Positions 34,505 through 43,792 of a DNA stretch of 64,000 nucleotides are shown one piece after another. Numbering within the stretch: position 1 is the stretch's first letter; the number at the start of each line of letters is the position of its first letter. The translations under genes and the position numbers were made by a program. The DNA is taken from assembly GCF_004342585.1 (NCBI RefSeq), contig NZ_SLZQ01000001.1:1-64000 (forward strand). Direction: 5' to 3'. The stretch comes from Paucimonas lemoignei (GTDB lineage: Bacteria > Pseudomonadota > Gammaproteobacteria > Burkholderiales > Burkholderiaceae_D). Below the pieces are notes generated by a model that was not told the DNA's origin, searched no databases, and saw nothing but the letters and a program-made list of their open reading frames with translations.

Positions 34505-36223
34505 ATGCATAAGATAATTTTGAGCGCGATGGTTGTGGGCCTGGCCGGTTGCTCGTCAGTGGCGACCAAGCGCGACACCTACGATGCAATCAATGCCGAG
34601 ATCACCAAAGCGGCAAGCGAAAGCAAGGCACGTCCGGCTGACCGGGATGCCGTGTCGGCAGCGCTTTTGCCGCCGCTGAACATTGAAATGCCCAAGCCCA
34701 AGCAGCCGCTGGAAGAACGGTTTAGCCTCGCTTTCAATTCCGTGCCGGCACAGCAGTTTTTCATGGCGATCGTTACCGGCACGCGCTACAGCATGCTGGT
34801 CCATCCGGATGTGAGCGGCGTCATTTCCGCCAACCTCAAGGATGTAACGGTATTCGAAGCGCTCGATGCCATCCGTGAACAGTACGGTTACGATTACAAG
34901 GTCGAAGGTTCGCGCATCTATGTCAAGCCGCAAGGCATGCAGACCCGCGTTTTCCAGGTGAATTACCTGTCCGCCAGCCGCAAAGGCTCGTCCGAGATCC
35001 GGGTATCCTCGGGTTCGGTGAGCGATACTTCGTCGACCGGCAATACCACCAATACCGGCACGACGACCACGTCAACGCCGGGAACCAACATCCGCTCGCT
35101 GGAAAGCAGCCGGATCAGCACGTCATCTTCCAACGATTTCTGGGGCGACCTCAAGGCATCCCTGGATGCGATCGTCGGCAACGGCAAGGATGGTCGCAGC
35201 GTCGTCATCAGCCCGCAGTCCGGCGTGGTGGTGGTGCGCGGCACGTGGAACGAACTCCGTGACGTCGATGCCTACCTGAAGGCCACGCATCTTTCGGTAG
35301 GCCGCCAAGTGATCCTCGAAGCCAAGATCCTCGAAGTGCAGCTCAACGATGGTTATCAAACCGGGATCAACTGGGCGGTGTTCAGAGGCGGTAATCACAG
35401 CAATCGCTTGTCGTCCGGGATAATCACTCCGGGCAGCGTGCTGCAGCCAAGCGGCATGATCGGAAGCGCAAAGCTCGGCGCCAACGGCGCCGGCGTGGAC
35501 CTGATTGCCGCGGCAGATCCCACTGCATTACCCGGAGGCTTGTTCGGCCTGGCATTCCAGACCAGTAACTTCGCTGCCTTGCTGTCCTTCCTCGAAACTC
35601 AGGGTTCGGTGCACGTATTGTCGAGTCCGCGCATTGCGACGCTGAACAACCAGAAGGCAGTGCTGAAAGTCGGCCGCGATGAGTTCTTCGTCACCAATGT
35701 CAGCACCACCACCACCACGGGCACATCGACCACGACCAGTCCGACCGTGACGGTGCAGCCGTTCTTCTCCGGCGTGGCGCTGGACGTGACGCCGCAGATT
35801 GATGATAGCGGCAACATCATGCTGCACATCCATCCATCGGTCAGCGACGTCACGACCGTGGACAAGCCGATCAATCTCGGCAGCGCCGGCACCTTTACCT
35901 TGCCGCTGGCATCCAGTTCCGTATCCGAAACCGACAGTATCGTGCGCGGCAGGGATGGCCAGATCGTCGCCATCGGCGGCCTGATGCGCCAGGCTGCTAC
36001 CAACGACCGTTCGCAAATGCCGGGCGTGGGCAGCGTGCCGGTGCTGGGTACGCTGTTCGGCAATACCAACCGGGTTTCGCAGAAGCGTGAACTTGTCATC
36101 CTGCTGAAGCCAACAGTCGTGGAAAGCAACGAGGCATGGACACAGGACGTGCTGGAGAGCCAGCGCCGCATTCAGTCGCTGGAGCCGCGCAATCCGCTCG
36201 AACGGCGCAATCCGCTGGAGTAA
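34505..36223 (+). CDS. mshL: MSHA outer-membrane secretin MshL
   Basis: This 572-residue lipoprotein has lipobox LAGC (C16), so it is probably lipidated. N-domains are at about 60-145 (FSLAFNSVPAQQFFMAI, DVTVFEALDAIREQYGY). A Ser/Thr-rich linker (about 160-215) and the secretin core (VHVLSSPRIATLNNQKAVLK, GQIVAIGGLMRQ, PVLGTLFGNTNRVSQKREL) follow. It forms the pilus exit channel. The last residues contain a tandem RNPLE duplication. The next gene, mshM, starts 11 bases later. Confidence 0.95.
   Translation: MHKIILSAMVVGLAGCSSVATKRDTYDAINAEITKAASESKARPADRDAVSAALLPPLNIEMPKPKQPLEERFSLAFNSVPAQQFFMAIVTGTRYSMLVHPDVSGVISANLKDVTVFEALDAIREQYGYDYKVEGSRIYVKPQGMQTRVFQVNYLSASRKGSSEIRVSSGSVSDTSSTGNTTNTGTTTTSTPGTNIRSLESSRISTSSSNDFWGDLKASLDAIVGNGKDGRSVVISPQSGVVVVRGTWNELRDVDAYLKATHLSVGRQVILEAKILEVQLNDGYQTGINWAVFRGGNHSNRLSSGIITPGSVLQPSGMIGSAKLGANGAGVDLIAAADPTALPGGLFGLAFQTSNFAALLSFLETQGSVHVLSSPRIATLNNQKAVLKVGRDEFFVTNVSTTTTTGTSTTTSPTVTVQPFFSGVALDVTPQIDDSGNIMLHIHPSVSDVTTVDKPINLGSAGTFTLPLASSSVSETDSIVRGRDGQIVAIGGLMRQAATNDRSQMPGVGSVPVLGTLFGNTNRVSQKRELVILLKPTVVESNEAWTQDVLESQRRIQSLEPRNPLERRNPLE
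36188..36220 (+). repeat. Short tandem duplication at the 3' end of mshL
   Basis: The 15-base unit CGCAATCCGCTSGAR occurs at 36188-36202 and 36206-36220, separated by CGG. It duplicates RNPLE at the C-terminus of MshL. It is likely a replication-slippage product. Confidence 0.7.
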
Positions 36224-36234
36224 CGGCCGCTTAG

Positions 36235-37128
36235 ATGTACACCAAGCATTTCGGCCTGCTGGAACTGCCGTTCGGGATCACGCCGGACACCAGCTACTTT
36301 TTTGCAGCGCCCGCATCCCAGGAAGCGCTCAACACGCTCCTGGTCGCCGTCAACAACGGGGAAGGCTTCATCAAGATTACCGGTGAGGTCGGCACTGGCA
36401 AGACCCTGCTGTGCCGCAAGTTCATGGCGACATTGGGCAAGGATTTTGTCACGGCCTATATTCCCAATCCGATGCTCGAGCCGCGCACGCTGATGCTGGC
36501 ACTGGCCGAGGAGCTGGAGCTGACGCCGGAAAAGGATATTGACCAGCACCAGTTGCTCAAGTCGATCAATCATCGCTTGCTGGACCTGGCGCGTGCGGGG
36601 AAACGTGCAGTGCTGTGCCTGGATGAAGCGCAGGCCATGCCGCTGGAAACCCTGGAAGCGCTGCGGCTTTTGACCAACCTGGAAACCGAAAAACGCAAGC
36701 TCTTGCAGATCGTGCTGTTCGGACAGCCGGAATTGAACCGCAAGCTGCAGCAGGAATCGATCCGGCAGCTCGCGCAGCGCATTACCTTTCATTACCATCT
36801 CGGTCCCTTGTCGTGCGATGACCTTGAGTTTTACCTTGCCCATCGTTTGCTCGTGGCGGGATTCGCCGGCAGCAGGCTATTTGCGCGCGATGCGGTCAAG
36901 GCCTTGCATGCCGCGAGCGGTGGCGTGCCGCGCCTGGCCAATATCCTGGCCCACAAATCTCTCATGCTCGCATATGGAGAAGGACGGCAGCAGGTGCATG
37001 CCAGGCAGGTAAGGGCGGCGGCCAGGGATACAGGTTCGATACGCCACGGCTTAGGTTACCGGATATGGGCGCCGGCACTGGCGGCACTGACGGCCAGCGT
37101 GGCAATTCTTTGGGTGTATTTCAAATGA
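36235..37128 (+). CDS. mshM: MSHA biogenesis protein MshM (ExeA-like AAA ATPase)
   Basis: This 297-residue protein begins MYTKHFGLLELPFGITPDTS, the ExeA/GspA N-terminal signature. Walker A GEVGTGKT is at 50-57, Walker B is AVLCLDEAQ (about 122-130), and GGVPRLANILAHKSL is the sensor region. It ends in a membrane helix (ALAALTASVAILWVYF). In relatives, ExeA-type ATPases help place the secretin in the cell wall. The stop overlaps the mshN start as ATGA. Confidence 0.93.
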   Translation: MYTKHFGLLELPFGITPDTSYFFAAPASQEALNTLLVAVNNGEGFIKITGEVGTGKTLLCRKFMATLGKDFVTAYIPNPMLEPRTLMLALAEELELTPEKDIDQHQLLKSINHRLLDLARAGKRAVLCLDEAQAMPLETLEALRLLTNLETEKRKLLQIVLFGQPELNRKLQQESIRQLAQRITFHYHLGPLSCDDLEFYLAHRLLVAGFAGSRLFARDAVKALHAASGGVPRLANILAHKSLMLAYGEGRQQVHARQVRAAARDTGSIRHGLGYRIWAPALAALTASVAILWVYFK

Positions 37129-38366
37129 GTCTGATTAATCAGATGCTGCAGGACCTCGATGCCCGCGGCAACCAGGCTGCATTGGGCGGCGTGCTGCAGG
37201 GCCAGGTTAGAGCGGTGCCGCAGCGCCGTGGCCTGAACCTGAACCCCGCCTGGGGCGCGGCAATCGTTTCTGCGGCGCTGCTGTTCGCAGGCGGCGCGTG
37301 GGCATGGCTGCACCATGCTGCTGCCGTGCCTGATACGGCAAAGGAAATATCGACCCCGCCTGCGCCGCTCATGCCGGCCCTGTCCCTGAAGATCGATGAT
37401 GTGCTCGGCGCGCAAGAGGATGGCTTGCCACTGTCGCCGGAGCAGCAGATGCCAAGTGTCGAAACAGTCCGCTTGTCGCCCGTCGAGCATGCGGCTGTTT
37501 TGCCTTCGTCGGCAACGCCGGCTTCGCAATCGGTGGCGAGCCAGGCGGCGTCGCCGGCCTTGGCGCTGGTATCGAATCAGGGGGCCGCGCCGGCTAGTGC
37601 CCCGGCTGCAAGAGCTACCGGTGCGCCGCAGCTTTCTGCAGAAGAGCCGCAGCAGAAAGCCGTTCGTGCCAGGCCGGATGAAATGGCATCGTCAACAGCC
37701 TCTGCCAAGGAAGCGCCGCAAGCAAAGCCCGGGTCGGCATCTGCATTGATCACCCCGGCAGATGCTCCTGTCATCGCCAAGCAGATCAAGGAGTTGACGC
37801 CCCGGCAGCTGGCGGAAAACGAATATCGCAAGGCTTCGGGACTGATCCAGCAGGGCCGCGCGGCAGAGGCGATCAACTTGCTCGAACAGGCATTGCATCT
37901 GGATGGCCGGCATGCCGAATCGCGCCAGACGCTAGCGGCTTTGCTCATCCAGGCACGCCGGCAGGATGAGGCGATGCAGATCCTGCGCGAAGGATTGCAG
38001 CTGGATGCAAGTCAGACCGGGCTGGCGATGATCCTGGCGCGCCTGCAGCTCGAGCGCAGCGAGCTCAAGCCGGCGATCGAGACGCTGCAGCGTTCACAGG
38101 CTTTTGCAGCAGAACGGGCGGATTATCTGGCCTTCCTCGCCGCCTTGCTCCAGCGCGATGGCCGGCACAAGGATGCCATCGACTATTACGCTCAAGCCTT
38201 GCGCCGATCTCCCGGCAATGCCGTATGGTGGATGGGGCAGGGCATATCGCTCCAGGCAGAAAATCGCATTCCCGAAGCGATCGACGCGTTCCGGCGCGCG
38301 AAAGTCGCCAATGGCTTGTCTGCCGAACTGAAGGCTTTTGTCGAAGAGCGATTAAACAGTTTGTAA
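37125..38366 (+). CDS. mshN: MSHA biogenesis protein MshN (TPR protein)
   Basis: From ATG 37125 the protein is 413 residues. The frame reaches back to 37065, but MSLINQMLQDLDARG is the conserved MshN start. One membrane helix (about 40-57), a long Ala/Pro/Ser-rich linker (about 100-220) and tetratricopeptide repeats (from about 245, e.g. AENEYRKASGLIQQGRAAEA and KDAIDYYAQALRRSPGNAVW) follow. It probably acts as a scaffold for pilus assembly. It is the last gene of the locus. Confidence 0.92.
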   Translation: MSLINQMLQDLDARGNQAALGGVLQGQVRAVPQRRGLNLNPAWGAAIVSAALLFAGGAWAWLHHAAAVPDTAKEISTPPAPLMPALSLKIDDVLGAQEDGLPLSPEQQMPSVETVRLSPVEHAAVLPSSATPASQSVASQAASPALALVSNQGAAPASAPAARATGAPQLSAEEPQQKAVRARPDEMASSTASAKEAPQAKPGSASALITPADAPVIAKQIKELTPRQLAENEYRKASGLIQQGRAAEAINLLEQALHLDGRHAESRQTLAALLIQARRQDEAMQILREGLQLDASQTGLAMILARLQLERSELKPAIETLQRSQAFAAERADYLAFLAALLQRDGRHKDAIDYYAQALRRSPGNAVWWMGQGISLQAENRIPEAIDAFRRAKVANGLSAELKAFVEERLNSL

Positions 38367-38372
38367 CAATGG

Positions 38373-38404
38373 TTGTAAATTCAACACAAAACCTCATTTT
38401 ACAA
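38373..38404. promoter_or_regulatory. Inverted repeat between mshN and the FimV-like gene
   Basis: TTGTAAA and TTTACAA form an inverted repeat with an 18-base spacer, just after the mshN stop in an AT-rich 224-base gap. It could be a regulator site or a weak terminator, and the gap must hold the promoter of the FimV-like gene. Confidence 0.3.
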
Positions 38405-38590
38405 TCGCGCCAAAACTGAGTTCCCCGCCTGGATAGGGCATTATTACGGCTGGAAAACCATGTAACGCGCGAATCGGATTTTGCCCGCCAAATCATTGTA
38501 TTAGGTTGGAAAACTTAATCCTGATGATCAGGCTTTAGCGCTAAAAACAAATAATCAATCGGGTTACACCAGTTAGGGGACAAACTGAGC

Positions 38591-41164
38591 ATGCGTGATC
38601 ATCGAATGCCTGCGTTGCGCACGATTGCACTTGTGGTGATCGCGGCATGGGGAACTGCCGGCTATGCCGCAGGGCTCGGACCGATCCGCGTGCAATCGGC
38701 GTTGGGCCAGGCACTCCATGCCAGCGTGCCAGTTTTCGGTGTCAACTCGTCGGAACTTACGGCCTCGTGCATCCAGGTCGCGCTGGCCCATCCGGATGGC
38801 GCATCCATGATGCCGGTGCGTGCGGCAGTGGCGCATACAGGCGACGCCGCCACTATCCAGCTCAGTACCCGCCAGGCAGTCAATGAGCCTGCCGTGACAC
38901 TCAATCTTCAGGTTTCATGCGGTGGAAGTATCCAGCGCAGCTATCAGCTCCTGCTGGACCCGGTACTAAGCTTGCCGCAGCTCGCCCAGGAAAATCAGCA
39001 GATTCGTCCTTCTGCGGACAATGGGAAGCTCGGCCTGAAGGCGCAGCCCATGATCGCGCCCGCAGAAGACGGCACGATGCCGGCGACTTCCCGCCGCGCC
39101 GGCAGCCGCAGGTCACGAAACCCGGAACCGGCAACCGGCAGCGGACACGCCGCCGTTCAGCCGCCTGCAACGAAGGCACCTGCGCAGCCGGAAGCGCGGA
39201 AAGTCACCCGCAGCGTCCTGAAACTTTCGGGCGATGATGTCGTGATCGATACTGGCGCTACGTTTTCGCCTGGTCTGAAGCTGACGGATTCGCTCTCCGA
39301 ATCGCGCGATACCGGCGATGCGCAAAGCGCCGTCGAGCTCAAGAAGGCTTATGACCGCTTTGCGGCCATCCTGCGCGATGAAGATCCTGCGCAGGCCAGC
39401 GAGAAGCAGCTGCAAGACATGCAAGCCAAATTGCAGGATCTCGAAAAGCAGACCGCCGCGCTGAAGGAAAAAAACGAACTGCAGCGCCAGGCCGACCAGT
39501 CTGCGATCGAGCGTGCCAGGCGGGAGGCCGTTCCATCCGGCTGGATCATTGCCTTGGGTGTGTTGCTGCTTGCCGCGCTGGGTGCCATCGGCTGGTTGTA
39601 TCGCAGGATTCAACTGCTCGGGCGGCAGCATTCTACCGAGTTATGGGAAAAAACCATGTTCGGCCAGCATACGGAAACGCAGGCGTGGGATAACACGCTC
39701 GGCGAAGATGATACGTTTGCCGCAATCGATGCCTCGACCAGTGTGCTGACCGAGGCAAAGCACTCGGATTGGGAGCGCGGCGTGCCGCTTGACGATGCGC
39801 TCGCCGTCGACTGGGCATCGCAATTGCCCACCATGCAAGCGCCGGCAGCGAAGCCTGCATCGAAGCGTGCCTCCGCCCATCAGGTCCAGGGTATCGAAGT
39901 CGAGGAAGCTGCGGATGAAAAGAACCCAAGCGAACATGTGCTAGCGGCGGAAAATCCTGCACAGTCGGCGACGCAGACGCATCTGCGCGCTCCACAACCA
40001 GGAACAGAGCAGAAGGTCAAAGCACAGGTCGCCGCCAACGTCGCCGACACGGGCTCCGCTAACAAGCCGCAGCATTCGCCAGAAAAGAACCAGTCCGGCG
40101 AATGGTCAATGGAAGTCGAGGAAATATCCGACCTGATACAGGAAGCCGAATTCTGGATGCTGCTCAACGACCCGGAGCGCGCCATCGACATGCTCAAGCC
40201 GTGCCTGGAGATCGCCCATCCGGTATCTCCCGTGCCGTGGATTTATCTTCTGGACCTGTATCGGGTCACCGGGAAAAAGGATGATTACCGGGCACTGGCA
40301 TCCCGAATCAAGAAGGTATTCAACACGAATGCGCCGGCATGGGGCGAGGAAGCGCCGATGCGCTGCCTGCGCGACTATCCGCATGTCGTGCAAAAAATCG
40401 AGGAATTATGGGAAGGCGATAGCATCATTTCCTACCTCGAAAGCCTGTTACTGGACGAGCGCGAAGGAGCGCGGGCCGGTTTTGACCTGACGGTATATCG
40501 CGAGATCGTTCACCTGATCAGCGTCGCGCAAGATCCGAAAGTGATGAGATGGCGCGGACAGCTGAACTTCGACAATTCCGAGCCACGGCAGCTCAGCCAG
40601 AAAGTCAGCCTGGCTGCTGCAGACTCAGGCGGCTCAGCTCCAACGGGCATCGATGAGCAGGAAGCCGATGTTTTCGACCGGGCTACTTCGAAGCAGATCG
40701 TGACAAGACAGGTAACGCTGAAATCGGCCGCGCTCAAAGCTGAGGCGTCCGGGAAGATGGCTGCCGCTCCGGCAGCTCCGGTGAAGAAGCAGCCTGTGGA
40801 ACCGGCCGTCATGGAATTCGATACGATCGGGTTGGCGCCAATAGACGAACCGGAACCAGCCATATCATTTGCAGATGACTTGCCGCCAGAGCCGGAGCCC
40901 CTGTTGCCGACATCGAGCCAGGCAACAGATCTGCATCTGGATGAACAGGCTACCGCTGCCTCTGAAGAAACGGGCCCCGAAGATCCGGAACGACTGGCCG
41001 ACATGGCCAGAAAGCTTGACCTGGTGCTGGCATATCAGGAAATCGGCGAACATGTCGGTGCCCGCGTGCTGCTGGAAGAGGTGATCCAGGGCGGTTCGCC
41101 GTTGCAGGTGGAAAAAGCCAAGGCCATGCTGAAGAAGCTGTTGAAGGAAATCGACTGGCAGTAA
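38591..41164 (+). CDS. fimV: FimV-like peptidoglycan/inner-membrane scaffold protein
   Basis: The 857-residue protein has a signal peptide (to about YAAG), then GLGPIRVQSALGQALHASVP, the FimV N-terminal domain. A coiled coil (about 245-310) and a membrane helix (about 316-338) come next. A long acidic cytoplasmic part follows, with TPR-like LIQEAEFWMLLNDPERAIDM, and the C-terminal FimV domain (KLDLVLAYQEIGEHVGARVL, about 808-827). No clear LysM module was seen. FimV organises polar pili and signalling in relatives. It lies 225 bases downstream of the MSHA locus and converges on the HD-GYP-like gene. Confidence 0.87.
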   Translation: MRDHRMPALRTIALVVIAAWGTAGYAAGLGPIRVQSALGQALHASVPVFGVNSSELTASCIQVALAHPDGASMMPVRAAVAHTGDAATIQLSTRQAVNEPAVTLNLQVSCGGSIQRSYQLLLDPVLSLPQLAQENQQIRPSADNGKLGLKAQPMIAPAEDGTMPATSRRAGSRRSRNPEPATGSGHAAVQPPATKAPAQPEARKVTRSVLKLSGDDVVIDTGATFSPGLKLTDSLSESRDTGDAQSAVELKKAYDRFAAILRDEDPAQASEKQLQDMQAKLQDLEKQTAALKEKNELQRQADQSAIERARREAVPSGWIIALGVLLLAALGAIGWLYRRIQLLGRQHSTELWEKTMFGQHTETQAWDNTLGEDDTFAAIDASTSVLTEAKHSDWERGVPLDDALAVDWASQLPTMQAPAAKPASKRASAHQVQGIEVEEAADEKNPSEHVLAAENPAQSATQTHLRAPQPGTEQKVKAQVAANVADTGSANKPQHSPEKNQSGEWSMEVEEISDLIQEAEFWMLLNDPERAIDMLKPCLEIAHPVSPVPWIYLLDLYRVTGKKDDYRALASRIKKVFNTNAPAWGEEAPMRCLRDYPHVVQKIEELWEGDSIISYLESLLLDEREGARAGFDLTVYREIVHLISVAQDPKVMRWRGQLNFDNSEPRQLSQKVSLAAADSGGSAPTGIDEQEADVFDRATSKQIVTRQVTLKSAALKAEASGKMAAAPAAPVKKQPVEPAVMEFDTIGLAPIDEPEPAISFADDLPPEPEPLLPTSSQATDLHLDEQATAASEETGPEDPERLADMARKLDLVLAYQEIGEHVGARVLLEEVIQGGSPLQVEKAKAMLKKLLKEIDWQ

Positions 41165-41198
41165 TGCCGGCGACTTCCTTTCGTAATAGCGCAGCGCT

Positions 41199-42332
41199 TT
41201 AAAGAGCTGCGGCGCTTCCCCATAGTTGATGCATGCTGAAACGCATCGCCGCCTGGTCTTCGGTCAGCACATCGCGAATGGCATACAGCGGTTTCTCCGT
41301 ATCGCGCTTGAGCGGCTGAACGAGCGGAGCGCCGCGCGGACCGATGAGCGCGTGTACCTTGGGCGTGGTAGTACTGGCTCCGCGCGCAGTGACGACGCCG
41401 ATCTCGCCATTTTCCAGACGCACGTAGGTGCCAACCGGATAAATTCCCAATTCCCGCATGAATATCGTCGCCAGTGTCGGGTCGAACGTGTTTTTGTCGA
41501 CCATCAGCATGTCGCGGAAGGCGGCATTCGGCAATAGCGGCTTGCGGTAATTTCGGGACGACACGCGTGCGCAATAACGGTCTGCCAGTGAAATGATCTT
41601 GGCGTTGACCGGAATGTCAGCGCCGTGCTTGCCGAACGGGTAGCCGCTGCCGTCTTCGTTTTCATGATGGTGCATCACCCATGACAACCATTCTGGATTG
41701 GTGACGCCTGCCTGCCGCAACTGGCGTACGCCTTCCTCCGGATGTTCACGGATGAGCGCTGCGTCCTCAGGGCTGAGCGGCGCATCCGAATGCTGCAGTT
41801 TTTCCTGCAGCCGGATCATTGCCGCATTCATGGTCAGCGAAGCTGCCGCGACCAGGATGACTTCATCTTCCGGCTTTTGCATGGAGCGGGCTACCAGCGC
41901 GGAAACGATGGCTGTATCGATGCTATGCCGGATCGGATAAATGCCGCACTGCTGATTGTGCAGGATGCTGGCCAGTGCCACTTCAGGTTCGCTGGCGGCT
42001 ACCCGCACGAGCGCAGTGGCAACTTCCAGCAGCTTGTCTTGCACGCCGGTTTCGTTGGCCAGATTCACCAGCAAGGCTTCAAGCCGCCGGTTGATCATGT
42101 TGATCATCCGAAGAGCGGACGGGCGTTCGACCTGCTGTTCCACTTGCTGGCGTTTTTTACCGCTTGCCTGCGCATCGATGAACAGGCCGCGGTCGGCCAG
42201 GATCTCGATTTGCCGCTCATGCTGCAGCACGTGGCCTTTGACGAGCAATAGCTTGCCGGAGGAATCAAATACGTCCCATGGCAGAGGGGTGCCGATCACG
42301 AGGTCGGCAATCATGATACGGTGTTTTTCCAT
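41199..42332 (-). CDS. HD-GYP-like protein with a degenerate metal-binding HD dyad
   Basis: This 377-residue protein has an N-terminal domain and a C-terminal HD-GYP-like domain. H136, the H197 segment REHPEEGVRQL, the HHHENEDGSGYP motif (221-232) and the late SLADRYCARV (D251) are present. Where an active enzyme has LLHDIG, this protein has SLTMNAAM (about 165-171). The metal-binding His-Asp pair is therefore missing. It probably senses or binds c-di-GMP rather than hydrolysing it, unless a different metal site is used. It lies tail-to-tail with the FimV-like gene. Confidence 0.87.
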   Translation of the reverse strand: MEKHRIMIADLVIGTPLPWDVFDSSGKLLLVKGHVLQHERQIEILADRGLFIDAQASGKKRQQVEQQVERPSALRMINMINRRLEALLVNLANETGVQDKLLEVATALVRVAASEPEVALASILHNQQCGIYPIRHSIDTAIVSALVARSMQKPEDEVILVAAASLTMNAAMIRLQEKLQHSDAPLSPEDAALIREHPEEGVRQLRQAGVTNPEWLSWVMHHHENEDGSGYPFGKHGADIPVNAKIISLADRYCARVSSRNYRKPLLPNAAFRDMLMVDKNTFDPTLATIFMRELGIYPVGTYVRLENGEIGVVTARGASTTTPKVHALIGPRGAPLVQPLKRDTEKPLYAIRDVLTEDQAAMRFSMHQLWGSAAAL

Positions 42333-42499
42333 GTCTCTTTCTGGAAAATTGACCGGATGTCCTGGCGGCTTCTTTGATTCTCATGTGCGTTGAAGTCCGC
42401 CAGTCTCTATCTATTATTGTCGCCTTTATTCTTAGGCATTGTTTGTTTGGCTATTAGATGCCGTTATTGCATGTGCTGTCAATATAAGTCGTTGTCTTT

Positions 42500-43705
42500 T
42501 TACAGCGCTGCGAGTTTGTTCAGCGCAGCTTGCAGGGTCTCATCCCGCTTCGCAAAACAAAAGCGCACGATGCCGGAGTCGCGCGGCTCCTGGTAAAACG
42601 CCGAGACAGGAATGACCGCCACGCCGATTTCTGCAGTCAGCCATTGCGCGAATTCGTTCTCGCCCATGCCCGAGATGGCGGAATAATCGACGCACTGGAA
42701 ATACGTCCCCTCGGCCGGCAGCAATTTGAAGCGCGTAGTTTTCAAGCCCTCACGGAACAGATCGCGCTTGCGCTGGTAAAACGCCGGCAGCTCCAGATAC
42801 GGCGCTGGGTTGGCCATGTAGGCAGCCAGGCCATGCTGAACCGGCGTGTTGACGGTAAAGACGTTGAACTGATGGACTTTTCTGAATTCGGCAGTCAGCG
42901 CGGCGGGCGCGGCGACATAGCCGACCTTCCACCCGGTGACATGATAGGTCTTGCCGAAACTTGATACGATGAAGGCGCGCTGCGCCAGTTCAGGATGGCG
43001 GCTGAGCGACTCGTGCCGCACGCCGTCGAATACCATGTGCTCATAGACTTCATCGGAAAGCAGCAGGATATCCGTGCCGCGCACGATATCCGCCAGCGCT
43101 TCAAGGTCATCCGGGCGCAGGATCGTGCCGGTCGGATTGTGCGGCGTGTTGACGACGATGAGTCGCGTCTTGATGGTGACGGCCGCGGCTACCTTATCCC
43201 ATGGCACGCGATAGCCTGCATCGCTGATATCCATCTGCACTGTCACGACGCGCCCGCCCGCCAGTTCGATTGCCGGAACATAACTGTCGTAGGCAGGTTC
43301 GATGACGATGGCTTCATCGCCCGGGTGGACGCAGCACAGGATCGCCGTCAGGATGGCTTGCGTTGCGCCTGCCGTGATCGTGATCTCGCTGCCGGCATCA
43401 TAGCTCCGGCCATACATCGCCGTAATTTTCGCAGCGATCGCCTGTCGCAGGGCCGGCACGCCGGTCATCAGCGGATACTGGTTGAGACCGGAGCGCATGG
43501 CAGCTGCAACCGCATCCACCAGCGCCGGGTCGCAATCGAAATCGGGAAAGCCCTGGCCGAGATTGACCGCGCCTTTTTCCGCCGCCAGCGCCGACATCAC
43601 GGAAAATATCGTGGTGCCGACCTTGGGCAGGCGCGAGACCAGGCGCGGAGTGGCAGGCTGATTGCCGGAGGCGGCGGACTGTGCGGGCAGGGCGGATGTG
43701 CTCAT
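42500..43705 (-). CDS. Pyridoxal-phosphate aminotransferase, methionine aminotransferase (YbdL)-like
   Basis: This 401-residue class I/II aminotransferase has the PLP lysine in SSFGKTYHVTGWKVGY (about K252), with NTPHNPTGTIL and LLLSDEVYEHMVFDG for the cofactor-binding Asn and Asp. IVRFCFAKRDETL carries the carboxylate-binding Arg. The sequence closely follows the YbdL/kynurenine-aminotransferase group, which prefers methionine-like substrates. The first 20 residues are a variable extension. It is a single gene with an AT-rich 167-base gap to the HD-GYP-like start. Confidence 0.88.
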   Translation of the reverse strand: MSTSALPAQSAASGNQPATPRLVSRLPKVGTTIFSVMSALAAEKGAVNLGQGFPDFDCDPALVDAVAAAMRSGLNQYPLMTGVPALRQAIAAKITAMYGRSYDAGSEITITAGATQAILTAILCCVHPGDEAIVIEPAYDSYVPAIELAGGRVVTVQMDISDAGYRVPWDKVAAAVTIKTRLIVVNTPHNPTGTILRPDDLEALADIVRGTDILLLSDEVYEHMVFDGVRHESLSRHPELAQRAFIVSSFGKTYHVTGWKVGYVAAPAALTAEFRKVHQFNVFTVNTPVQHGLAAYMANPAPYLELPAFYQRKRDLFREGLKTTRFKLLPAEGTYFQCVDYSAISGMGENEFAQWLTAEIGVAVIPVSAFYQEPRDSGIVRFCFAKRDETLQAALNKLAAL

Positions 43706-43792
43706 GTCGGTATCACGGAAACGGAAATAATCGGGAGTGCTGTGATAAAAACGCCATTCTAGCGTTTTGGCGCTAAGTCTTCGTTCGATTCG

